DNA of 64,000 nt. Source: Sympetrum striolatum (Eukaryota > Arthropoda > Insecta > Odonata > Libellulidae). Below are positions 35,386 to 47,419 of the stretch, one piece after another. Position 1 is the stretch's first letter. Each line of letters opens with the position of its first letter. The stretch lies in NCBI GenBank assembly GCA_947579665.1, contig OX388345.1:70547454-70611453 (forward strand), read 5' to 3'. The position numbers and the translations under genes are program-made. The notes below the pieces were generated by a model that made no database searches, was not told the DNA's origin, and was given only the letters and a program-made list of their open reading frames with translations.

Positions 35386-36834
35386 TTTATTCGCATGATT
35401 TATAGTGTGAATTTTGTGTTCTAAGCTAATTAAAAGTATGAAAAGCTAAAATGTATTTCTTTTCAAAGTTAAGGAAAACATTTATCTAAGTCTTCGTCAG
35501 AGGGTAGCTAACATATTTGAATGGAAAGGGCACGGTGGATCACATGTTGAAATAGTATCTTACTTTAAGGTGTGATATATTCACACTCCTACCGACAGCT
35601 TTTCATTAATCTCTCAAAAGACATAAAAACCATGAATGAAAATACGCCACGCTTCGCCGCGCATGTATATTCGCTCTAAGTGATCCGAACGGGAACCGAC
35701 TTCTCCCCACCCACGCCCTTCCTCCGGGTAATGACTAAACCTTATGTCACCAGCGTATTCTCTCTCCCGGGCAAATTACGCGCCGCTTCCATATACCTGC
35801 CATTCTGTTTTCTCCATCGAGGGCCCATTCGATTTCTCTCCGCTCCATTTGGGAAGGCTTCGCGTGTGCGATGCGTGGGGTGGTTTACCGCCCCAACCGT
35901 ATTGTTTATAAGTTCATTAAATGATGGAGACGCCATATGTCCCCCTTCCCTTGGAAACGTGCGAAATGTGATGTCATATCTTGAGTTATTTTCGCGAGCG
36001 CTGTCATAGTTCCGTGACTCCGTCGTTTGTCGTGACATCCCATAGATTAAATAATGAACTCGCATGCACCACTGTAGGTGCACATGAGAAGTGGTAAAAT
36101 ACGATTAGACTGTGCTCAGTCGTTATTCATCGGAAATCTTGAGTAATTTCGCGAAAATATTTTGGAAGACGTAATCATTAACCCAGAGGTCTAGATCTCA
36201 TCTTTTGCTAAACCTGTAATTCTTACAATGAACATGTCTATCTCAAAAATTAGGTAACCAGAGATTATAAATGTAAATACCTATTACATTCATATTCATA
36301 TTTAAACCAATTTTCAATTAAAATCAATTTTGTTCAGGAAGTGAGAAAAATTTTCTTGTACAACTTTTGGGCAAGACGCACACTATTGTGCAACGTTAAA
36401 ATTTTAGTCCATCATTTGTACAATCAATTTTGCTATCTGGGGTGTTTCATGGAATAAGAAAGTCACTCTGTATGTATGTACCTATCTCCTAATGTTAGGC
36501 CTGTACATGAAAATTTATGTTTCCATAGGAACTTTATTAACTTTTTTGCCTTAAAAAAGAATATGGATACATTACTTTTTTTAAACTGCTATTTTTTATC
36601 ATTTCCACAAATACATTTAATTTTTGGGCTCCTTAATAGCCAAGCGTGCAGGTATTCGTACCTAGAATTACTTTAATATTCTTTCATTAATTTTATATTT
36701 AATTTATTATAATTTAATTTTTAATACTAATTTTTATAATTTATATCTATATAAGCACTGTTCTAACAGCGTTGATTAATACCATTGAAAAAATCATTTT
36801 GAATCAATAGGATAATTTAGGTAACTGGATATTT
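35386..36834. other. AT-rich DNA with one GC-richer island
   Basis: The island at about 35640-36080 is open on both strands (35680-36009 +, 35742-36083 -) with no recognisable protein. From about 36080 to 36834 the DNA is AT-rich and featureless. Confidence 0.4.
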
Positions 36835-36965
36835 AAGAGGGTAGCGCATTTGCCTTTGCTAAAATCGGTCCCAGGTTTGAATTCCGTTGAGAGGCCATGT
36901 TTACAAAATTACGTAAGTTGTCGAGGCAGTTTTAATAATACTGCTAGTTTTATCTGGTCTCTGGT
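36835..36965 (+). mobile_element. tRNA-derived SINE (family 2), degenerate copy
   Basis: A box TAGCGCATTTG at 36842-36852 and B box GGTTTGAATTCC at 36874-36885 define the tRNA-like head. After the head comes the core GTCGAGGCAGTTTTAATAAT (about 36920-36939). The same core, GTCGAAGNANTTTTAAC, follows the B box in the minus-strand copies at 39.4 and 53.5 kb, so all three belong to one family. The T arm is mutated (GGTTTGAATTCCGTT). Confidence 0.6.
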
Positions 36966-39374
36966 GTGACGCTCATCTCTTTTCTGGAGGTTAATCACGT
37001 GATTACGTTTCCTAATGGAAATTTGCACTTTCCTTTCTTTCATTAAATCAGTTACTCGCCTGCTGAATTATGAATAAACTCCAAGATATTCAAAGCTCAT
37101 CCCCGTTAATTTTATCTCCTTTTTTCACGAATATTTCTCAATTATGTCTTCAAGAGTAGAAAGTGAATATACTTCCCTAGCAGGACTTATTTCCACGAGC
37201 ATGAACCGCCTTCAACCTGCAAGTTCTCACGCAACCTTGCAAAGAACCCCCCAAACTCGAATTGCACAGACACCGGTAATGGCCCGGAATAAAAAAAAAG
37301 CGAAAACCAGTTTTGCGCTCAACCCATTGACCGCGAATTCAGATGATGGCGGAATTGCACCTGGCACCGATCTTCCTCCGCCGAGTGCCCTCTTGGAAGT
37401 ATGCGGGATATGCACCGCCTTCATCCGATGTCTGAAAGACAAGTCGCTTGGACGTGTTTGCCTCCGGGATGGACCGAGAGTGGTGCAGGAATCAGCAGGC
37501 CCTGGGGCAGCAACATCTGGGAACCGGTTCTCCAGTCGTGACTGATTCTCTTCTGCGTATAATAAGAGGAATATCGCCGTCCTTTATCCTCTCACACGGA
37601 GGCCCACATGTGTATATCGTGGCGGGAGATTGGGACTCGAACTGGCGTCTGGAGGAAGATTATGTCTGCCAGTGGAGGATGTATAAGAGCTTCGAATTAT
37701 GTCCGTTTCTCTGATGTGAAGGCGGGAGGATGCTCTGCTCTGGTTTCAGCTTGAGTCTAGCTGAGTTAGTATAGCCTTTCGCTAATCAGATGATTCACTA
37801 ATCCTCGATAAATTTTCTGTTGTTGGCACAATAGTAGAACTGACTAGTAATCTTATAGGAATATTTTGAATTTCACCGCTTTTATTTACTAGATGTTAGC
37901 AGATGTTGAATTTTTCAACGTAAAAACTGAGGAAGATGATTCAGTGTAGGAGAAGTAGTTTACCATAGCCGGGATGGATTTCCATCTCTAAATCCAAAAC
38001 GAGTTTCTCATCGTATTTATAATTCAGTTTTTTTTGAGAAGTACACACCGACGTTGAGCACTGAAAACCAAAGGAGAGATTTGTGTTTATACGATTGTGT
38101 TTTATAACATATTTTTGCACCCAATTGGAAGAGGAAGAGTGAAGTACCTCCTCTTCAATGAATGCACGAATTGAAATAACTCATTAGAAGGATCATGTGA
38201 TTTACGTTAAGGCTTCATGTATATTTTTGAAAGTTATGGACTTGTAATTCGACGTACTAGAACAGTACATACTAGCCAAGTAAGTAGCCAACTACCATAA
38301 GGATACCTCAACCAGGGCTACGATAAGAAACATTACATTTTATGTTACCTAATCAGATGTTTGTTTGTATTTTACAATCTCTCTTTCACTACCTTCATTT
38401 AATAGGAAATTCCACTCATAATTCGATTAATCGATTTCTTGCTTCTTTACTATTTTTGCAAATATTTCCTTATTTTTTTCTATGCATTTCATAAGATGCA
38501 TCATACGTAGTTTCAGTATAATAATATAGAATGGGGACCTTAATCCTGTCTTCAAAGTCTAGGCTCTCTGATAGTCACAATCCGCTCCTTCTTATTGATC
38601 TTCATTTTTACTATTTATCTTCATTATTGGTAATCTATGTATGAAAGATTTAATAGGTGTTAGCAGTCGTACCTGGAAAATATCAGAGGATTATAAAAGT
38701 TAAGAGCCCAGAGTTGGACAGGGATATCGGTGTTCATAAGCCCCTAGACGATGGCCATTGTCTGCTTTTGGGTGAGATATGTAAAAGTAAAAAAAAAAAC
38801 ATACTAAAATATCGTATTCCTTAGCATGTCCTCTCTCAATCCGAATAAAGATTGTCGCTAATGAACAAGTTGTTTAGTGCGGAAGACATAGTTTGAAGGC
38901 ACCGTGTTCGAAGGGAGGGTCCGTTCAGAGCCTTGTTTCAAGCCTTCATTGTCGGGGTCCACGATTGCCGCGCATCCGGTTTTGAGGATTCCGTCGATTA
39001 AATATTCCGCTTCATATTTTGCGGAGGACAAACTTGTTCGAGATAATCGCGGCAGCCGCTTCCACCTTCGGTATCTCACGTGCGGAAATATCCATTAAGG
39101 AATTCTCGGAACTCCCCCGACTCTTTCTTTTCTGTCTGGACCCCACCGGACACGTCTCTCCCGTAAATTTCATACAACATTACAGTCGGTCATCCTCTCA
39201 TAGACGTGTTCCTCACCCTTAGCGACACACCGACGCCCTGCGAAACCCTTGGCTGCTGACCCGTCCGTGTCCATTGTTCTTAAAGATGGCGCGCATAGCT
39301 TTCCTACGTAACGTGGATTTTACAAAATATCGGCTCAAATATGACGGGAAATTTCCCACCAAATTATCTTACTG
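36966..39374. other. non-coding DNA with two GC-richer islands
   Basis: Islands lie at about 37190-37740 and 38880-39370. The + frame 37144-37545 and the minus frame 37227-37442 overlap and have no recognisable domain. A run of ten A's is at about 38790. No gene is called. Confidence 0.4.
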
Positions 39375-39500
39375 GGTAGCGGTACTATTGTTAAAAATTC
39401 TTCGACATATATGCCGCACGTTGAACCCCACCGGGAATCGAACCAGGGAACGCTTTCGCCAAAAGCGACAGTGGTTTTCATTTGGCCATCCCGGAGCCTA
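39375..39500 (-). mobile_element. tRNA-derived SINE (family 2), minus strand
   Basis: On the minus strand the head reads CCGGGATGGCCAAATGA (A-box-like, about 39479-39493), then a B box GGTTCGATTCCCGG (39431-39444), then GTCGAAGAATTTTTAACAAT (39387-39406), the family core. The layout equals the copies at 36.8 kb (+) and 53.5 kb (-). The better B box suggests a younger copy than the one at 36.8 kb. Confidence 0.7.
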
Positions 39501-41311
39501 AATGATCCTATTAGTTGCTAATTATTTTATCAATGGTAACAGCAAAGAATATTAGCACAATTATTACATAAATCTTAACTATAATTAATAATAGTCATTG
39601 ATAAATCATAAGAAGTAAAATATAAAGTTTTATCTTCCAACGTGGTGTGGAAAGATGGGTCTGATTTGTGCGGTCAGTTCGTATCTGCATTGGACATTGG
39701 AACAGAGATAAAAATAAAATTTTACGACAAAGTGAGGGAAAATCGTTGAATCTCGTGCAAAGATGACACTTAATTTTCCCCCCTGTAATTCTATTCAATA
39801 CATAATTTTGTCACTGATACCTGGTGTGTTGGCGGCATTTTCATAAAACATATTTTATCAACAGTTTATAATATAATCGCGTAATTGATAGCGAAATAAT
39901 TGCTAAATCACGACATTTTATAGGTAAAAATGTGTTGTACTTACCTTTCGCCATAACAGATCTCGACTACAATTTGTAAAAAAGATCTAGGATGACATGA
40001 ACTTGGAAATCATTAATAAATTATTATCGCTATAAAATAATTCTCTTTGAAGGGTTTTTGGTACACATTTAACGGCATGTCATACTGTAAATATACTTTA
40101 ATATATGGTTTATACTTTGATTAGCATGACTGTACCAGACTGAGGGAACATTTTTCATGCAAGTCTGAACCTAAGGAAGCTTTTGTGTGACGCTGAATTT
40201 TCTGAAATCGCAAGCAAACCTTTTCCTTTTGTAACTGAATTTCCAAGTACGGCAGAAATTTAAAATAACAATTCTCCCAAATTGACGTCGGAAGATAGCT
40301 GGTGGAAATTGCAATTTCGTCGGAATGCAGCTTTCGCTGTACGGAGCTTCCTTTGCATTGACCCATTTTCTAGCCAATTTTCTGCACGAAAAAGATTTCC
40401 GCAGTCTTTCCCACAATCGCTGAAGGAAGGGCATTATTCTCCCTTAATTTCGACACCAAGGTGGAGGGAAAATTGCTATTTTTATGCAGATTTTCAGCAG
40501 TTACTGATAAATCTCTTTAGAGTTTTCATTAATCAGCCGCGAGCGCCTCTCTAATTTAATCCCCGAACCTTATTAGAAGTACAAAAAGAAGCTCTTGGTT
40601 TCCGGAGGTAATTTATTTCGCCAGCCATAAATTTCATATCCTTCCCTCCTGCTTCGGTGAACACCGCTTGCGAAATGATAATGAAACCAAATCTTATCAT
40701 CAGATTAAAGGACACGCTCATAAAGCTGCTGTAAATGTCAAATCCTCCTCTCTGGAAGCCGTGTACCGTCTTTTACATTGTAAATTTATACACTTTCATG
40801 CTTCCTTTTTAATTAGTATCCCAAAATGGCGGAAATTGGAAATTAGAGAGAATGCTGTGCCGGATTAGGTTATGATTAGGAGACCTTGAAACCAAAGTTA
40901 GCTTCGTTAAAAGAATATCTTCAAATCCTCTAATCCCTATATTTTCAAAGGAATGCCAGTAGCTCCCCTGGATTTTTCCATGTTCGAAATCTAAGATATT
41001 GTAAAATAATTGCTTTCATCAACAGGATATGTGTGAAGGTAAAAATAATTGTGCGAAGAGCTTGAGAATCGCTAACATTAATTACCCAGAGCAACACAGT
41101 GGTCTCCTTTTCCAAGTTGATCCGAGTTCTGGATCCGTAATTGAATTATCGAATTTTTCATAACTCTATGAACACACATATCATAGAGAAAGTGAATGCA
41201 AAAATCATCGGTACTAAAAATATGCAATTATTGGATGGGTGGTATCTTTAGTTCTAATTAATTAGCTTCTTAAAATCAATTGACGAAGCTGTAACTTTGT
41301 GGAACTCCATA
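39501..41311. other. non-coding DNA without recognised features
   Basis: AT-rich, with slightly higher G+C near 40140-40870. Open frames such as 40282-40554 (+) and 40171-40434 (-) overlap and show no domain. On the minus strand a donor-like AAG|GTAAGT occurs near 39944, but without an exon or acceptor. Confidence 0.4.
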
Positions 41312-41423
41312 ACGTAGGAAAGGAAGAGAACACTTTGTCTTATTGTTAGTTCCACAGTATAGCTTACTGTGGAAAAAATTTACTGTGGAACTAAGACAAA
41401 GTGCTCTCTTCCTTTCCTACGTA
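41312..41423. repeat. 112-bp near-perfect palindrome (foldback)
   Basis: The left arm, from ACGTAGGAAAGGAAGAGA to TTCCACAGTA at 41359, pairs with the right arm from TACTGTGGAA (41381) to TTCCTTTCCTACGT (41422). About 40 of 43 right-arm bases pair; the left arm carries a few-base insertion (TTGTTA context). The loop is about 20 bases and contains a further copy of TACTGTGGAA, giving an alternative 10-bp hairpin 41350-41374. RNA from either strand would fold into a long hairpin. It could be a foldback MITE, a processed inverted duplication or a hairpin-RNA source. Confidence 0.85.
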
Positions 41424-43423
41424 ATTAGCTTCTCTTTACGCTATATATATTTTCAGGTTATTACTGATTTCTTATGCCTGGTAGTCGAAAATGATTTTAT
41501 TCCAAATAGTAATTGTGGAATTCAAGTGACTCAAAGTGACAAGAGTCCTTCTAGTTAGTGATTGCTTTTAAAATACCATCGTTTTTTACCAAACAATTTG
41601 TAATTATTTAAATTAGTTTTTGTTTCGTGGCGGATTTAAATAATTAATAATAATTCTTAAATATTATTTAATCTTCATTAATGAATTTCCCTTATGGGTA
41701 ACATATTCATGAATAACATTAAGTATTAAACGAGAAAAGATGTTGAATCAGTCACTAAATATAAGGGCAGTTACTGTAAAAGAGAATAATTTTTGAAAGA
41801 TCTAGCATTGCACCTCTATTTTTAATACCTCTTTTGAACATCTAGATTTTCACCTTTATATTTTATTTTCTTTAAATGTAGAAGCTTGATGAGAAGAAGC
41901 AGGCTTGTATATAGCTACTATATGTGCCGCATTTACTAATTAAAGGAATGATGATACAATAACTCATACTAAGTTATTGCATTTCCATTCCTGTGATTGA
42001 GTTTCACGAAGTTACGGCTTCGTCGCTTGATTTTATTAATTAATGCTGAGCATTTCAGAATCACGAGCAAAGAGAAGCGAACTAGGTCTGAGGTTTACAT
42101 CATGGTTGGAAAACATGATTAATGATCCAAAGTGTGTTTGAGTTGAATACTTCAGGCTTTAATGACGAATCTGTTTATAACGAAGATCAATTAGAGTTAG
42201 AAATGAAGAGGTTTGAATTTAATAGGGAACCATTGTTTGAAGTGTGTTTGCGTAAATGTGGAAATGTACTCCCACGTTCGTTTGATGCTTTATAAGCTGC
42301 TTGCACCACTTGGCTCTCTAAAAGGTTGGCCGAAGAAATGTATGGAAAGCATCAGTGGGCGTTGGAGAGCGTATCCTGCAGCCTGTCATATGGTTAAGGG
42401 TCTCGGAAGGGCGTCTCCTCCACTTCCCTTGTTTTTAGAGAAATGCAGATGCACTGCAACCAGGCTCAGGGCTCAACCACCTCAAGGTGCAAAAACTACG
42501 CTGTTTTTTACAATAGTAGTTTTGGACGCCTATAAACATTGAGGACTCTTCGATATTATTAAGGACTAGGTTTTCAATATAGTTATCGATAATAATGCAG
42601 GGTAATAAAACGTGGAGTAACAATTGGCTATTAAGACGAATAAATAAGATAACAATAGGCGAGGTCGTAGAAAATAATAGGTCGTTATTTATATTTTTGG
42701 CATATTAGTAAAGTAATCATCAACAATTGAAATTTCTACGTATCATGCACATGTAGAGCTGTAGTTAGGTTAACCATCTGTGCTGCAGTGTCTCGCGTAT
42801 AATCCTCAGTAATAAATGTATCACATTGTTTCAACAATGTTATACTACGGTAATAAGTAGGATAATGTATATAATGACATATAAAATGTCAGAAATAAGC
42901 AATTAAAAATTAATTAAATAAAGTAATCAATTTTATATTATAATATAATTTAATTTATGATTTATTCTAGAATTATTATCTTTCTTATATCATGTATAAT
43001 ATAATAAAAATATCATACACCTTCACTGGAAAAAATATCCCAACTATAATACGAAAGATTGTTTAAGAAAACAGAAATAGTAAAAAGAAAATTTTTAATA
43101 TTGACATAACACACCAATTAAATCAATTAGTAGCTAGTTTGTTCTTCAAATCACTCATTCGTCTTAATGAGAGTGATTCACTCCATCTGCACATCTAATA
43201 GAATTCTTCATTGGTGAAATGTAAGCCAGTTCGCTTTAAAATGTATCACTAAGAGTAGGGTGTTTCTAGAAAGGTGCCAACAGATCTCGGTCACTTTATT
43301 TATCCACGTGGCTATTCTTTTTGTTTCGCGCTTCCGAAAACTGTTTTGTATTTTTTTTTTTCGTAAGTTGGCTCGACGATGAGTCAATCGCCGTCCGAAG
43401 GCTGTTCCTGGTGGCTGATCACA
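41424..43423. other. AT-rich non-coding DNA
   Basis: A GC-richer patch lies at about 42290-42490. A T(12) run sits at about 43351-43362. The + frame 42213-42542 has no domain. No transposon end was seen. Confidence 0.4.
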
Positions 43424-43432
43424 GCGCCACCT
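43424..43432 (-). promoter_or_regulatory. candidate insect CTCF core site
   Basis: GCGCCACCT on the + strand is AGGTGGCGC on the minus strand, which fits the Drosophila CTCF core AGRKGGCGC. It lies in a small GC-richer patch (about 43370-43570). Without occupancy data this is only a motif match. Confidence 0.3.
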
Positions 43433-44818
43433 GGGGCGAATGGAGCTGCGGGAGCATTCAGTTGCATAAAAAGGAATAGAGCATTCAAAGAAAGGCTGCC
43501 AACCTTTGAAAGCGCCGAAATCGGATATCTTTACTTCGGAAGCTTCCCAAAACCAGGGACTGTGATGTTAAGAGGGTTACGTAATGTAATGATCATCAAG
43601 CTTGGTTTTTAAGGGTTGCAGTCAGCCGTGGTATGATAAACTGTGTTACAATTGATGGTTAAAATTTCACTTGAAACGATGATTAATGAAAGTATTAGTA
43701 AGTACCAGATTAAGACCCATTATTATACCGAATACTCAAAGTTGCTTATCGTCTAATCTGAAGATTAAGTTTAACTGCAATTTAGCGGCATGGCGTGTAT
43801 CATATTTCAACATGATTTTCAGAATTTTAAAATTCCAGGTTCACTCGATCTGAAACTTACGTTAGTCAATTTAAATTTCAGTTTAACTAACGATTATAAT
43901 ACGGTTTACTAGAGAAAATGAAGAGAGCATTAACCTTAATTTTAACATTAAAAAACAGTACCTACGACTAATTAAATTCTTTTCACATCCAACCCTCTGT
44001 CATTAAATAATTGAAATTAATGGACAACTAAATTACACTCTTTACCGAGTATGCAAAAAAATACTCCAATTTGGAAAATATTAAACCTTGCAATAAAATA
44101 TTTACATAAGGGAATTATGAATTACCTGTGAAACCTACTGGAAGTTGAAAATAAAATTAAAAAAAGAAAAATGAAGTGGAATTTAAGGAAAATAAAAATC
44201 TCCACAGCGTGCCTTTGAAGAGGAAATAAACTACATAAAATGAAAATTCATAGAACACGTATAGAGAAGAAAAGATATTCCCAATCGTAAGGGATACTTT
44301 AAATAATAGTAAGTACAATTAAGCATAAGTAAATATAATTGCAAGTACGAATAATCTAGGAACTTATAGGAAGTGATATCTTTTCTGATACAATTCTCTA
44401 AGAACGTCTGAAGACAAAATCGGTTAAACAAAACTGGAGATGAACCGCGAAAACCGAAGTCTCTGATCGAAAACCGTAGAGGTGGCAACCCTAATTGAAA
44501 GAGTTGTGAGGGAGAAGTCACGAATAGAGGAGCGAGTGATTTCGATTGGCAGAGGGCAGATTGAGAGATAAGAGTGATTGAAGGATGCTTCCGGGACTAA
44601 TGCTGGCCATAAGGAGAGAAATCGAGGGGAGAGATCGAGTTAAGAGGACAGATAAAGGGTTGATAAAGGTGATGGAAAGGATTAGAGGGAAATGGCTTTA
44701 TTAAGGGGGAGACGGATGGTGATTCAACTGAATGAGTCCAATAACATTACAGCCAACCATATGATTCCACTTTTAGATTTCGCCCTTTCTCCATATACCC
44801 TTCATGATCGTAGGTCCC
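43433..44818. other. AT-rich non-coding DNA
   Basis: Purine-rich on the + strand from about 44500 to 44710 (many GAGAGA/GGAGA steps, GAGA-factor-like). No gene recognised; the minus frame 44231-44521 is low-complexity. Confidence 0.4.
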
Positions 44819-45190
44819 ATGCTTTCTTCTCTGAATATGTCTGTGTCAGTATTCAGCCTGAAAGCGGGTTTGAGCGACTTATCTTCCAGCCCTAACTACC
44901 AAGAGCGTCGGACAGGGAGTGAGACTTGCTAGGCAATATGAGGCGTGGAGTAGTTTGATTTTTCTATTCTCTCCGAGCTGGATCGCTTTGAATGAAAATG
45001 CAGCACAATTATGCTTTGAGTGACACTTTTCTGTCTGTTTTGAATTCAGCCTGAAGGCCAATTGGTACCTCACCCTCTCTGACATGAGCAACTAAAAGTT
45101 TGCAGAGAGAAATGAGGCTTACTAGGCAGGATGAGGAGTGAGGTGATTTGCCGTTGCATTCCTCATTGTCTATTTTCAAAGCATACAATT
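44819..45190 (+). repeat. 193-bp tandem duplication carrying the 'ACTAGGCA..GATGAGGAGTGAGG' repeat
   Basis: TTCAGCCTGAA at 44852 recurs at 45045, and CTTGCTAGGCA at 44925 recurs as CTTACTAGGCA at 45118, both at exactly 193 bases; ATGCTTT recurs at 192. The unit contains the dispersed repeat also present at 50.3 kb and, degenerate, at 13.0 and 13.1 kb. In the second unit GATGAGGAGTG can pair with CATTCCTCATT about 14 bases later, forming a stem-loop. Confidence 0.75.
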
Positions 45191-45316
45191 ATTATAGTGT
45201 TATAGATGAATGAATTGTTCATTCTCACCCATACCTCAGTAGCTTTAATATTATGACAAGGATGAGCAATATAGGCAGAAGTAAAATGAATTGATATATA
45301 TCTCTATCGTATAGGA

Positions 45317-45592
45317 CAGGGGTCTTCAAACTTCAGCCCGTGGAGACCTTTTTATCTACGGATAAATATCACGGAAATTTACGTGTATCATGTGAAGATC
45401 AGCAGCCTCTTACGTGGGCGTAACGTTTTTACAGCAATAAAATAGGATAATTATTATATTTAATAATATTAAATTAATAATTAAAACAACATTTACGTTT
45501 TGATTCTTTTTTATTTGGACCTCGAGTGTGTAGTCGACCCCCAACTGACGTTTGATAGTTAATGCGGCCCTTATATAGATTGGAGACCCCTG
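45317..45592. mobile_element. hAT-like MITE (276 bp)
   Basis: The left end is CAGGGGTCTTCAAACTTC and the right end, read inward on the minus strand, is CAGGGGTCTCCAATCTAT after a short lead-in. CAGGGGTC-type termini are characteristic of hAT elements. The 8 bases outside the ends (GTATAGGA and CTGTAAGA) match at 5 of 8 positions, consistent with an aged 8-bp target duplication. No coding capacity; a non-autonomous copy. Confidence 0.75.
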
Positions 45593-46551
45593 CTGTAAGA
45601 TAATATTCCATTTATTAAGATGCATTAGCAGGAATTTATCTTCCAGGTACCAATCCATAGTACTTCTATTGTCCCTCTAATTCTCAATCTCTGGACTCCA
45701 ATCTAGATTTGACTTCCACTTCCTTCCATTAATGGTGATACAGGAAATTTCAAAACCTAAATACCCTTTCACTCTGAATTTGTTCCAAGTCATCGTGCCT
45801 TCGAAATGATGCGGAGAGATAAATTGACGAAGGCGCTCCCAACAGAGTGCGATAGGAGAACGTGGAGGTAAACGTTAATCGAAGGGAAGAGTTCCTAAAA
45901 AATTGCTGGAAATCTTTTTGATACGGTGTAGCCATATTTTTTCCGCTCCTTATTTACATTGGGTAATATTCTGCATTTTTTCATTGACTTCTGCACCTGT
46001 CCTCCTTGCCCAATACATATCTCTTGAGAGAACATATGGAGTGTTGATTCCTTCCACACCCCATTGGAAAATGATTTCCTAAGAGAACCAAAAAGTTTGA
46101 AATAAATTAATGTATACATATTTTATTTGAAAAATTTCAATTGAGAAATAGAAAGTGCAAACATAAATCGTTCATTACAAAAACAGCATTGCATATATTA
46201 TGTATACCCCCTGAGTGACCCGTCAAATAATATGATGATAGTACGTATATGAGTAAGTAACTTGTATTAATTGGTGATAAGTTGCTAAGATAAGATACAT
46301 TGCTGATGTCAAGTTTTATTGCTATGATTGTGTTGTTAAGGCTGGAATGTATTTATAATGGATTTATAATTATGGATTGGATGAGTGTTTTGCGTGTTTG
46401 ACATTGTCGCCGAGCAGTTGTCTACTTGTGACGTAATTTGTTGGCAACAATAACTTAATTACAGTGTTCATGGCGAAGAGAGACTACCTTTTCAATAGAG
46501 ACTCAGTCATACGTAGAGAAATTAAGGAGCTATTGCCTGCGTAGAACGTAA
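45593..46551. other. AT-rich non-coding DNA
   Basis: No recognised gene or terminal repeat. Minus-strand frames at 45750-45935 and 45895-46119 have no domain. Confidence 0.4.
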
Positions 46552-46579
46552 GGCTGTATCGATCCACATCGATACAGCC
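46552..46579. repeat. perfect 12-bp-stem hairpin made of ATCGAT boxes
   Basis: GGCTGTATCGAT at 46552-46563, loop CCAC, then ATCGATACAGCC at 46568-46579 form an uninterrupted hairpin. Each arm holds ATCGAT, one base short of the TATCGATA DRE/DREF site of insect promoters and domain borders. It begins a GC-richer island. Confidence 0.8.
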
Positions 46580-47040
46580 AATCGGGAGAAAATGAAGAAA
46601 TGAGAAAGGGAAACAAACGCGTGAAAGTGAAAGGAGATTGAAGAGGTAAAAAAGCGGCGGAGAGTGGATATCATCGGTCGGGCGGGGGTGGAAGGACAAA
46701 AGGACCGGAAATAGAGAAGTGGTCGTTTCTCACAGCGTGGAACCAACGCCAGGGGGTTATCGATGGTGTATCGGCGAGAGGAAGTGGGGAGCGCCACGCG
46801 GGTGTGGTTCGTTACCTCTAATACACAGAGGGCGTAAGGTAATTTGGTCCGATAGCGAGAGCGCTGAAAGGAAAAATGAGGCATTTGACGAACGCCGTCG
46901 AATGCGCCACAGAAGTGGTCCGCCATTTTTCAGGTGTTGAAGCGGGAAGCATTGTATGAATAGAGTTATGCTTGTGTAAGCTGCAGAAGTATGGCCGCCA
47001 TGATGCAACAATGACCGTCATTGTTGATTATTTTCCTTTT
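46580..47040. other. GC-richer island with YY1/Pho-like motif
   Basis: CpG-rich block. GCCGCCAT at about 46994-47001 is the YY1/Pho core. Frames are open on both strands at the same place (46719-46940 +, 46522-46926, 46757-47011 and 46818-47021 -), the mark of composition and not coding. Together with the ATCGAT hairpin at its edge, it is a reasonable promoter or insulator candidate. Confidence 0.4.
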
Positions 47041-47397
47041 TTGCCTCACATTTTCGGCGTCAACTGTGTATTCATAACGCTTTAATTGGGTAGAGATTTG
47101 ATTGGTTTTAATTGTAGACTTTATTCCTCTACTTAAATGAATTCAATATATTCATCGATTATTAATTCCGTTCTGTTACTTTAGTTGCTAGAGTCACTTG
47201 TTTATCGTGATAACGATAAAGTTAGGGACATGCTACTAATTTTTTCTCCGCCTCAATTGGTATAAAAATTTTATATTTTTGGTAGCTAGACATTCATATA
47301 ATTTCCTACAAACGATTATTTACGCTTGACGTGCGACAAACTTTTCGAGATTAGGATACGGTTCTAATATTTTTTATATTTCACTTTATTTTCTATG

Positions 47398-47419
47398 ATA
47401 TATATATATATATATATAT
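47398..47419. repeat. (AT)11 microsatellite
   Basis: Uninterrupted AT dinucleotide run of 22 bases within AT-rich DNA. Confidence 0.95.

Noticed and set aside
37144..37545. 133-codon + frame
   Set aside because: No domain, overlapping minus frame, and no flanking splice sites of quality.
39936..39950. minus-strand AAG|GTAAGT donor as evidence for a minus-strand exon
   Set aside because: No acceptor or open coding stretch precedes it on that strand; isolated donor motifs are common.
41312..41423. microRNA precursor
   Set aside because: The arms are too long and too perfectly paired for a typical miRNA hairpin and no seed can be judged; kept as an unexplained palindrome.
46522..46926. 134-codon minus-strand frame
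   Set aside because: Lies in a GC-richer island where other frames on both strands are also open; composition artefact.
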